The notes under the pieces: generated by a model | What the model was told of the DNA's origin: nothing | Database searches by the model: none | What the model saw: the letters and a program-made list of their open reading frames with translations, nothing else | Position numbers and translations under genes: made by a program | Assembly (NCBI GenBank): GCA_016861105.1 | Contig: BOKS01000005.1 | Coordinates: 124,001-188,000 of the forward strand | From: Betaproteobacteria bacterium | GTDB lineage: Bacteria > Pseudomonadota > Gammaproteobacteria > Burkholderiales > Casimicrobiaceae | DNA length: 64,000 nt | Direction: 5' to 3' | In this document: piece by piece, positions 58,193 to 64,000 of the stretch | How positions within the stretch are numbered: position 1 is the first letter of the stretch | Layout of the letters: the number at the start of each line of letters is the position of its first letter

Positions 58193-58210
58193 GTCGCACG
58201 CGGGCGACAG
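58193..58210. promoter_or_regulatory. GlrR-type operator box 2 (TGTC-N10-GACA)
   Basis: TGTC-GCACGCGGGC-GACA, an exact match, with its centre about 209 bases upstream of the predicted start and 65 bases from box 1, near six helical turns. Two matching boxes upstream of one sigma-54 promoter are unlikely by chance. Confidence 0.75.
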
Positions 58211-58249
58211 CGGCTGCCGCCCGGCGCGGGCGTCGCGCGGCGTGCGGCG

Positions 58250-59602
58250 TCAGCCCTTGCCCTCCTTGAACATCGACGGCTCGAGCTTGTGGCGTTGCAG
58301 CAGCTTGTAGAACTCCGTGCGGTTGCGCTTGGCCATCTGCGCGGCCTGCGTCACGTTGCCGCCGGTGATCTTGAGCAGCCGCACCAGGTAGTCGCGCTCG
58401 AAGGACTTGCGCGCTTCCTCGAAGGGCACGAGCGCCGCGGCGTCCTCGCGCAGCGCGTTCTGGACCACCGAGGCGGGGATCACGGCCGTCGTCGTGAGCG
58501 CCACCGCCTGCTCGAGCAGGTTGAGGAGCTGGCGCACGTTGCCCGGCCAGGGTGCGGCGATCAGCAGCGCCATCGCGTCGGGCGCGAGCGTGGGCAACGG
58601 CTTGCGGTAGCGCTCGGCCAGCTTGCGCAGGAAGTGCGTCGCGAGCACCGGGATGTCCTCGCGCCGCTCGGCCAGCGGCGGCAGGCGCAGCGACACGACG
58701 TTCAGGCGGTAGTAGAGGTCCTCGCGGAACAGGCTGGCGGCGCGTTGCGCCTCGAGATCGCGGTGCGTGGCGGAGATGATCCGCACGTCGACCGGGACCG
58801 ACTGGGTGGATCCGACAGGCCGGACTTCACCTTCCTGCAGCACGCGCAGGAGTTTCACCTGCAACGGCAGGGGCATGTCGCCGATCTCGTCGAGGAAGAG
58901 CGTGCCCTTGTCGGCGGTCTGGAACAGGCCCTTGTGCGCCTGGACGGCGCCGGTGAACGCGCCGCGCGCGTGTCCGAACAGCTCCGACTCGAGGAGCTCG
59001 CCGGGGATCGCCCCGCAGTTCACCGCCACGAACGGCAGCTCCGCGCGCCGGCTCGCGCGGTGGATCGCCCGCGCCAGCAGCTCCTTGCCGGTACCCGACT
59101 CGCCGTAGACGAGCACGGCCGCGTCGGAGTCGGCGACCAGCCGCGCCTGGCGCAGCAGGTCCTCCATCTTCGGGCTGCGCGTGACGATGCCTGCGCGCCA
59201 CTCGGACGACGCGGTCGCCGCCTCGCCGTCGTCGCCGGAGAGCTTGAGCGCCGCGGCCACCTTCTGCAGCAGCTCCTGGCTGTCGAAGGGCTTGGTCAGG
59301 AACCCGAAGACGCCCCGCTGCGTGGCGGCCACGGCGTCGGGGATCGTGCCGTGCGCGGTCAGGATGATGACGGGCAGCGTCGGATGCTGGCGGTGGATCG
59401 CCTCGAAGAGCTGCAGGCCGTCGATGCCGGGCATCCGCAGGTCCGTGACCACGGCAGCCGGGCGGGCCACGGCGAGGGCCGCGAGCGCGGTCTCGCCGCT
59501 GTCGGCGGTGCGCACCCGGTAGCCGGCCGACGTGAGCCGCAGGCTGATGAGCCGCAGCAGGTCGGGATCGTCGTCGACGAGCAGGACGTCGCTGGCGTGC
59601 AT
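58250..59602 (-). CDS. glrR: Sigma-54-dependent response regulator GlrR (QseF-like)
   Basis: 450 residues. Receiver domain with phospho-acceptor Asp54 in VVTDLRMPG. AAA+ domain with Walker A GESGTGKE, the sigma-54-contact loop GAFTGA, Walker B GTLFLDEIGDMP, and a C-terminal Fis-type HTH (NVTQAAQMAKRNRTEFYKLL). Activates sigma-54 promoters. It follows glrK and a lipoprotein gene in the order typical of the Glr/Qse system. Start ATG 59602; the lipoprotein gene ends seven bases away. The GlrR-type boxes lie immediately downstream of the gene. Confidence 0.95.
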   Translation of the reverse strand: MHASDVLLVDDDPDLLRLISLRLTSAGYRVRTADSGETALAALAVARPAAVVTDLRMPGIDGLQLFEAIHRQHPTLPVIILTAHGTIPDAVAATQRGVFGFLTKPFDSQELLQKVAAALKLSGDDGEAATASSEWRAGIVTRSPKMEDLLRQARLVADSDAAVLVYGESGTGKELLARAIHRASRRAELPFVAVNCGAIPGELLESELFGHARGAFTGAVQAHKGLFQTADKGTLFLDEIGDMPLPLQVKLLRVLQEGEVRPVGSTQSVPVDVRIISATHRDLEAQRAASLFREDLYYRLNVVSLRLPPLAERREDIPVLATHFLRKLAERYRKPLPTLAPDAMALLIAAPWPGNVRQLLNLLEQAVALTTTAVIPASVVQNALREDAAALVPFEEARKSFERDYLVRLLKITGGNVTQAAQMAKRNRTEFYKLLQRHKLEPSMFKEGKG

Positions 59603-59608
59603 GGCGGC

Positions 59609-60415
59609 TCAGTTCCCCCCGCCCGAGCCGGCACCGCCGCCGCCGCCGCTGCGCAGGCGGTCGCGCATCAGGCTGCGCTCCATGGCGCGCAGCGCCTCGA
59701 GCTTCTGGATCGCCGCCTCGCTGCGCGCCTGCTCCTCGCGAACGGCCCGGACGCGCTCGGCCACCTGCACCGACAGCACCGTCGCGAGCTGCTTCAGGCC
59801 CGTCGAGCCGGGGTTCGCCTTGCCGACCGTCTCGAGGAGCGCCAGCGCGCGCTGGTCGTCGGACGGCCCCTGCCGCGTCAGCGTGTGGAGCACCGCCACG
59901 CGGATGCGCGTCGTGTCGGCGCGCGTGCGGTTCATCGCCTGCGTCTGCGCGGCGAGTTCGCGGCGCAGGTCGTCGGCGGCCAGCCCCGCGTAGCGCTGCA
60001 GGTCGGCGAGCAGCGCGGCGAGCTCGCGATCCTCGGGCGTGGACTCCTGCACGACCACCACCTGCGGTGGCGCGGGCTCGGGCGGCGGGACGGATGCGAC
60101 CTGCGGCGTGGGAATCGCGGGCGCTGCGGCCGGCGGCAGCGGCAGGGGATCGGGGACGAGCGGCGCCTGCGCGATCGCGACGGGGGCGGCGGGGCCGGCC
60201 GCGGACGGATCCGCGGCGACCGGCTCGATCGGCGGCCACTCCACCAGCGGCGCCTGCGGCGGCGGCGGCGGCGGCGGCACCGGCGCCGCGGGGGCCCCGG
60301 CCGGTTCCGGGATCGACGGCGCCGCGGCGACGACCTCCGGGGCGGGCGGCGCGGCCGCGCAGCCGGCGACGACGGCGCACAGCGCCAGCGCCGCCAGCGT
60401 GTGTCCCCCGCTCAC
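59609..60415 (-). CDS. Proline-rich lipoprotein of the GlrK-GlrR operon (QseG position)
   Basis: 268 residues. A lipoprotein signal (LALCAVVAGC, lipobox VAGC) followed by a long Pro/Ala-rich linker (residues about 35-125) and a C-terminal helical domain with coiled-coil features (VAERVRAVREEQARSEAAIQKL). Sits between glrK and glrR, the place of the outer-membrane lipoprotein QseG in enterobacteria. It is not clearly the same family, so homology is unproven. The start is GTG 60415, overlapping the glrK stop as GTGA. Confidence 0.8.
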   Translation of the reverse strand: MSGGHTLAALALCAVVAGCAAAPPAPEVVAAAPSIPEPAGAPAAPVPPPPPPPQAPLVEWPPIEPVAADPSAAGPAAPVAIAQAPLVPDPLPLPPAAAPAIPTPQVASVPPPEPAPPQVVVVQESTPEDRELAALLADLQRYAGLAADDLRRELAAQTQAMNRTRADTTRIRVAVLHTLTRQGPSDDQRALALLETVGKANPGSTGLKQLATVLSVQVAERVRAVREEQARSEAAIQKLEALRAMERSLMRDRLRSGGGGGAGSGGGN

Positions 60416-61890
60416 GACGGATGCCCCACGCTGGCGGCCCCCGCCGCGGTCGGCGCGTCGAGCGGCGCCCCCTGCGGCAGCGACAGGCGGAAGCAGGCGC
60501 CCCGCTGCCCGTCGGACCGGTCGTGGACGGCGATGCGGCCGCCGTGCGAGTTCGCGTACTCGCGCGCGATCGCGAGCCCGAGCCCCGACCCCTTGACCCG
60601 GCCGCCGGGCGGCGCCTTGCCCTGGAAGAACGAGTCGAAGATGCGCTCGCGCTCGTCGGCATCGACGCCCGGGCCGTTGTCGCTCACCTCGATGTGCGCC
60701 TGCCCGCCCTCCTGCCAGGCGCGGATGTCGATGCGGCCCGCGCGCGGCGCGTACTTGATCGCGTTGCTGACGAGGTTGTCGACGATCGTGCGCAGGCGGT
60801 CGGCCTCGCCGACGACCAGCGCGGGCTCGAGCCGCGTGTCGATCGTGATGCCCCGCGCCAGCGCCGCGAGCTTGTGCTCGCGCACCACGCGCCGCGCGAT
60901 GTCGCCCAGCATCACCGGCCCCAGCGTGGCCGGCTCGAACGCCCGCGTCTGGTGGTACTTGAGCAGGTCCTCGATCAGCTTCTGCAGCGACAGCGTGTTC
61001 TCGCGGACGATGCGCACGATGTCGCGCTGCTCGCGCGTGAGCTGGCCGCCGACCTCGTCGCGCAGCAGCTCGGCGCCCTCGCGCACGGCGGTCAGCGGCG
61101 TCTTGAGCTCGTGCGAGACGTGGCGCAGGAACCTGTTCTGCTGCTGCTCGAGCTCGGCGAGCCGCACGCGCAGCCACTCGAGGCGCTGGCCGAGGTAGCG
61201 CAGGTCCTGCGGCCCGTTCACCTCGATCGCCTGCGAGAAGTCGGCGCTGCCCATCTGCCGGATCGCCTGGTCGAGCTGGCGGATCGGCCGCGCGATCAGC
61301 ACGGCGAACACGATCGCGAGCGCCAGCGCGATCGCCGCGGTGGCCAGCGCGAGCCAGAACCACTTCTCGCGGCCCTCGGCCGCGGTGTCCTGAAGCCGCT
61401 CGATCGCCTCCTGCGTGAGCGCGCTGGACGCGGTGAGCATCGTCTGCGCGTCGTCGGCGAGCCGGCCGTAGCCGTCGGCGAGCTCGATCGGCAGGCTCGC
61501 GCTCCTGCGCGGCGCCGTGAGAAGCTTGTGCAGCGCGTCCTCGCGCTGGCCGAGGCGCTTGAGCGCCTCGCGGTACGCGCCCTCCAGCGGAATCTGCGAC
61601 AGCTGGCGCACGCTGGCCTGGAAGTCCTGCCTGAGGCGGTTGTAGTCGTCGACCAGCGCCTGGTCCTCGAGGATCAGGTACTGGCGCACGACGCGCTCGA
61701 GCGTCGTCGTCTGCTCGAAGAGCTGGCGCGAGGTGCGCGCGGCCTGCGCCGTCTGCAGCACCTCGTCCCGGCTCTGCGACACGAGCCGGTCCAGCGACAG
61801 CGTGAGCTCGGCGAGCGCGTAGAGCAGCGGCAGGCTCACCAGCAGGAAGCCGAGCAGGATGAACTTGAGGAAGGACCGGGGGTAGTACAC
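60412..61890 (-). CDS. glrK: Sensor histidine kinase GlrK (QseE-like)
   Basis: 492 residues. N-terminal TM helix (FLKFILLGFLLVSLPLLYALA), periplasmic helical sensor (30-175), TM2 (FWLALATAAIALALAIVFAVLIA), HAMP linker, dimerisation helix with His260 in RHVSHELKTP, and an ATPase domain with DNLVSNAIKYA, DNGPGV and GSGLGLAIA. Phosphorylates GlrR. The start is GTG 61890. It diverges from folA across only 68 bases, with overlapping -10 elements. Confidence 0.95.
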   Translation of the reverse strand: MYYPRSFLKFILLGFLLVSLPLLYALAELTLSLDRLVSQSRDEVLQTAQAARTSRQLFEQTTTLERVVRQYLILEDQALVDDYNRLRQDFQASVRQLSQIPLEGAYREALKRLGQREDALHKLLTAPRRSASLPIELADGYGRLADDAQTMLTASSALTQEAIERLQDTAAEGREKWFWLALATAAIALALAIVFAVLIARPIRQLDQAIRQMGSADFSQAIEVNGPQDLRYLGQRLEWLRVRLAELEQQQNRFLRHVSHELKTPLTAVREGAELLRDEVGGQLTREQRDIVRIVRENTLSLQKLIEDLLKYHQTRAFEPATLGPVMLGDIARRVVREHKLAALARGITIDTRLEPALVVGEADRLRTIVDNLVSNAIKYAPRAGRIDIRAWQEGGQAHIEVSDNGPGVDADERERIFDSFFQGKAPPGGRVKGSGLGLAIAREYANSHGGRIAVHDRSDGQRGACFRLSLPQGAPLDAPTAAGAASVGHPS

Positions 61891-61940
61891 GCGGCGACGC
61901 GGTCTTGGGGGCTGGCGGGCAAAGGTCCCGGGAGCGACCG

Positions 61941-61961
61941 ACTATAATCCTTGCGATTATG
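61941..61961. promoter_or_regulatory. Overlapping divergent -10 elements within a palindrome, folA/glrK
   Basis: Plus-strand TATAAT (61943-61948) and minus-strand TATAGT (61946-61941) overlap. ATAATC (61944-61949) and GATTAT (61955-61960) form an inverted repeat that spans the -10 and the folA ATG. With TATAAT at this place the folA transcript would start about four bases before ATG 61959, i.e. be nearly leaderless. Confidence 0.5.
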
Positions 61962-62504
61962 GCATCGCCTCCGGAGCAGGCGCACGCTTCCCGCCGTGCC
62001 GTGGCGGGAGCGCGTCTCGCGATCATCGTCGCCGTCGCCGCCAACGGGACGATCGGCGCGGCGGGCACGCTGCCGTGGCGGCTGCCCGCCGACCTGCGGC
62101 GCTTCCGCGAGGTCACCAGCGGTCACGCGATCGTCATGGGCCGGCGCACGTGGGCGTCGATCGGCCGTGCGCTGCCGGAACGCCAGAGCATCGTCGTGAC
62201 GCGCACGCCGGGGTTCGCGGCGCCCGGCGCCGACGTCGTCCGATCGCTCGACGAGGCGCTCGCCGCCGTGCGCCGGCCGCTGCCGGCGTTCTGCATCGGC
62301 GGCGCGGAACTCTACGCCGCCGCGCTGCCGCGCGCGGACGTCCTGCTCGTGACCGAGATCGCGCGCGCGATCGACGGCGACACCGCATTTCCGCCGATCG
62401 ACCGCGGCGCGTGGCGCGAGATCGCCCGCGAGCCGCACGCCCCCGACGGGCCGCAGGCGCTGCCCTTCGCCTTCGTCACCTACGCGCGTGACGATCGGCG
62501 ATAA
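61959..62504 (+). CDS. folA: Dihydrofolate reductase
   Basis: 181 residues from ATG 61959. Core motifs are IIVAVAANGTIGAAGTLPWRLPADLRRF near the N-terminus, GHAIVMGRRTWASIGRALPER for NADPH binding and CIGGAELYAAAL. It regenerates THF after ThyA. ATG 61959 adds 14 residues before the usual start; GTG 62001 (VAGARLAIIVAV) is the other option. A near-consensus TATAAT just upstream of ATG 61959 favours a (nearly) leaderless mRNA or the GTG start. Confidence 0.95.
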   Translation: MASPPEQAHASRRAVAGARLAIIVAVAANGTIGAAGTLPWRLPADLRRFREVTSGHAIVMGRRTWASIGRALPERQSIVVTRTPGFAAPGADVVRSLDEALAAVRRPLPAFCIGGAELYAAALPRADVLLVTEIARAIDGDTAFPPIDRGAWREIAREPHAPDGPQALPFAFVTYARDDRR

Positions 62505-62513
62505 TGGCCGCGC

Positions 62514-62600
62514 GCCGGGATGGCGGAACTGGTAGACGCAGCGGACTCAAAATCCGCCGGTAGCGATACCGTGAGGGTTCGAGTCCCTCTCCCGGCACCA
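62514..62600 (+). tRNA. tRNA-Leu (anticodon CAA)
   Basis: An 87-base cloverleaf. Acceptor stem GCCGGGA (62514-62520) pairs with TCCCGGC (62590-62596). Anticodon arm GCGGA-CTCAAAA-TCCGC gives anticodon CAA, which reads UUG. A long variable arm (CGGTAGCGATACCG) is typical of leucine tRNA, the TpsiC arm is AGGGTTCGAGTCCCT and CCA is encoded. It starts ten bases after folA. Confidence 0.97.
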
Positions 62601-62647
62601 TCCGCGCGGCTGCGCGCGCAGGCGCGCGCAGCCGCTCGCTCTGGGGG

Positions 62648-64000
62648 CTAGTCGGGCACGTACAGCGTCCCGCGCCGGAACTCGATGCGGTCGGCGGCGG
62701 CCGGCGCGTCCGCGATCGGGGGCACGTTCGACGCCTCCAGCGGCGGCGCCGCCGCGCACGCCGGATCGGCGCAGCGCGGCACCGCGCGCACCACCTGCGA
62801 CGGCGGCAGCGGTGCGCCCTGCGTCAGGTGCGCGTACATGCGGTCGAGCGCCTCGATCAGGTAGACGTGCAGCGGCACGAAGCGCTTCTCGTAGCCCGCG
62901 AACGCGCCCCCGGGGAGGAACGCGTCGAAGTGCTGCGCATTCGTCACCTCGATGTAGCGCAGGCGCGACACGCCGGGCGCGGCCGCCTGGTTCGCGGCGT
63001 AGTAGGCGCGCGACGCGTGGTTGACCGGCACCAGCGCGTCGGCGCGTCCGTGCACGACGATCGCCGGCGTGTGCTTCAGCCGCGCGCCCAGCTGCACCTC
63101 GGCGATGCCTGCCCGCACGCGGTCCGACGCGGCCTTCGCCGCCCCCGTCAGCGGCGCGCCCGTGACGATGTCGCGGCCTTCCGCGAGGTTGCGGTGGCAG
63201 ATCGCGCCGTCGAGCGCGAAGTCGGCGGCCCCGGTCGACGGCGAGACCCCCTGCAGGTCGAGGAGCGCCCCGCCCAGCGAGTCGTTGTAGACGACGTTGA
63301 CGCCGGACGTCGGCGGCACGCCGTTGCCGGTGCCGAAGATGTTCGCCTGCACGACCGCGATCTGCGGCGCGACGCTGCCGTCCGAGTTCGGAACGAACAC
63401 GTTGCCGGCCGTGTTGGCGAAGCTGAAGCCGCAGACGTCGTCCTCGACGCCGAAGCGCCCGTGCGCATTGGCATAGGTCACCGCGATCGCGTTGGTGGCG
63501 AAGCGGTAGTGCGACGCGTGCAGCACGTCGCTGTCGGGCAGCCAGCCGTAGTCGCGCAGCTTCCGCAGCGCGTCGGCCGACCACGCTGCGACGTCGCCGC
63601 CGGCGACCAGGCCCTTCGCCGCCAGCCCCGCGCAGCGTTGCGCCGGACCGGCCGCATTGGGCAGGAACAGGAAGCCGAACGACGGGGCAGCCGCACCGAC
63701 GGCGAGCGAGGCGCACGGCTGGTAGAGGTTCGCCCACGTGAAGTAGTCGTAGAGCGGCCGGCCGATGACGGGAGCTTCCTCCGATCCCTGCACGATGCGC
63801 AGGCGCCTCGCGTCGGCCGGCTGGACGTTGGGCTCGGTCACGGCGACGCCGTCGACCAGGCCGTGCTTGTCCTGCTCGGCCGCCGCGACCGCCCCGCCGG
63901 CGCCGTTCGAGATGCCTGACGCGATGACGATGGTGTTGCGCGTGTCGAGGACGACGCGCTTCTGCCCCCGCGGGCCCGGCGTGCCGTACTTCTCGTTCAG
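62648..64000 (-). CDS. 3-hydroxybutyrate oligomer hydrolase (5' end beyond window)
   Basis: Open through the right edge; about 450 residues are visible, with the N-terminus beyond 64000. The serine active-site segment IASGISNGAGGAVAA lies at the edge (63930-63890). FGVEDDVCGFSF and VVHGRADALVPVNHASRAYY, containing late acidic and histidine residues, follow, as in D-3-hydroxybutyrate-oligomer hydrolases that break down PHB oligomers. A GTG at 63841 is internal, not the start. C-terminal tail FRRGTLYVPD. Indicates PHB metabolism. Confidence 0.9.
   Translation of the reverse strand: MNEKYGTPGPRGQKRVVLDTRNTIVIASGISNGAGGAVAAAEQDKHGLVDGVAVTEPNVQPADARRLRIVQGSEEAPVIGRPLYDYFTWANLYQPCASLAVGAAAPSFGFLFLPNAAGPAQRCAGLAAKGLVAGGDVAAWSADALRKLRDYGWLPDSDVLHASHYRFATNAIAVTYANAHGRFGVEDDVCGFSFANTAGNVFVPNSDGSVAPQIAVVQANIFGTGNGVPPTSGVNVVYNDSLGGALLDLQGVSPSTGAADFALDGAICHRNLAEGRDIVTGAPLTGAAKAASDRVRAGIAEVQLGARLKHTPAIVVHGRADALVPVNHASRAYYAANQAAAPGVSRLRYIEVTNAQHFDAFLPGGAFAGYEKRFVPLHVYLIEALDRMYAHLTQGAPLPPSQVVRAVPRCADPACAAAPPLEASNVPPIADAPAAADRIEFRRGTLYVPD

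Larger units (their letters stand above)
57943..58249. other. 307-base regulatory region between the small gene and glrR
   Basis: No protein-coding gene. Holds the 5' leader of the small transcript (with an ACGACG/CGTCGT hairpin), its sigma-54 promoter and two GlrR-type operator boxes. The remainder up to the glrR stop is featureless. Confidence 0.8.

Noticed and set aside
62514-62600. tRNA-Leu as an integration site
   Set aside because: No integrase gene and no repeat of the tRNA 3' end was seen in the flanking kilobases; 3' flank holds a normal metabolic gene.

Overview
The window is very GC-rich, densely packed chromosomal DNA. It most likely comes from a betaproteobacterium of the Burkholderiales/Rhodocyclales type. 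The evidence is gene content: a Bug-type tripartite tricarboxylate transporter (TTT) binding protein, DUF2889, cytochrome c' with cytochrome b561, a 3-hydroxybutyrate-oligomer hydrolase, a Lys/Ala-rich histone H1-like protein with a SWIB domain, GTG starts and overlapping GTGA/ATGA junctions. I saw no plasmid or prophage genes, no complete insertion sequence and no CRISPR array. The accessory DNA consists of two families of palindromic repeats and one small GIY-YIG nuclease gene.

Layout. 0-3.5 kb: sucC and sucD (sucD cut by the window edge), split by a GIY-YIG nuclease gene between two inverted palindromic arrays, then DUF2889. 3.6-8 kb: glpK, a secreted serine hydrolase and an MFS transporter. 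8-14.3 kb: a minus-strand ugpBAEC-ugpQ-Gfo/Idh operon for glycerol-3-phosphate/glycerophosphodiester uptake, which with glpK forms a glycerol-phosphate region. 14.4-18.7 kb: an RND efflux pump and its adaptor. 18.8-22.5 kb: a Bug binding protein, a repeat array, an MBL-fold hydrolase, cytochrome c' and convergent cytochrome b561. 22.5-27.6 kb: a minus-strand run of MarC, a methyltransferase, LrgB, LrgA, an NDH-2-like flavoprotein and an SCP2-type thiolase. 28.2-32.5 kb: a K+-independent H+-pyrophosphatase and a PPi-dependent phosphofructokinase, separated by a repeat-filled gap. 32.5-38.4 kb: an envelope/housekeeping run (glycosyltransferase, adk, kdsB, Trm112-like, lpxK, exbD, exbB, YihY). 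38.5-44.4 kb: msrA, an MFS transporter, the histone/SWIB protein, htpX and glnS. 44.9-56.3 kb: xseA, a repeat array, aroC, a sirtuin, an ATP-grasp protein with a DUF2339 membrane protein, an LplT-PlsC fusion, an HTH regulator and thyA. 56.4-64 kb: a secreted SLH-like protein, two small unknown genes, the GlrK-lipoprotein-GlrR two-component operon, folA, tRNA-Leu(CAA) and a truncated 3HB-oligomer hydrolase gene.

Two observations stand out. First, directly downstream of glrR there is a sigma-54 promoter matching TGGCACG-N4-TTGCA. Two sites matching TGTC-N10-GACA, the motif known for enterobacterial GlrR, lie upstream of it. The promoter would drive a transcript of about 325 nt that encodes a 53-residue unknown protein and ends at a strong terminator. 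This looks like a complete GlrR output unit in place of the enterobacterial glmY sRNA. Second, the GIY-YIG gene and its flanking arrays of the GCGAAAGC-core palindrome sit inside the normally contiguous sucCD operon. Degenerate copies of the palindrome recur near 31 kb. This suggests a nuclease-associated repeat element comparable in layout, not in enzyme, to REP/RAYT systems.

All calls were made by reading the sequence; no similarity search was run.
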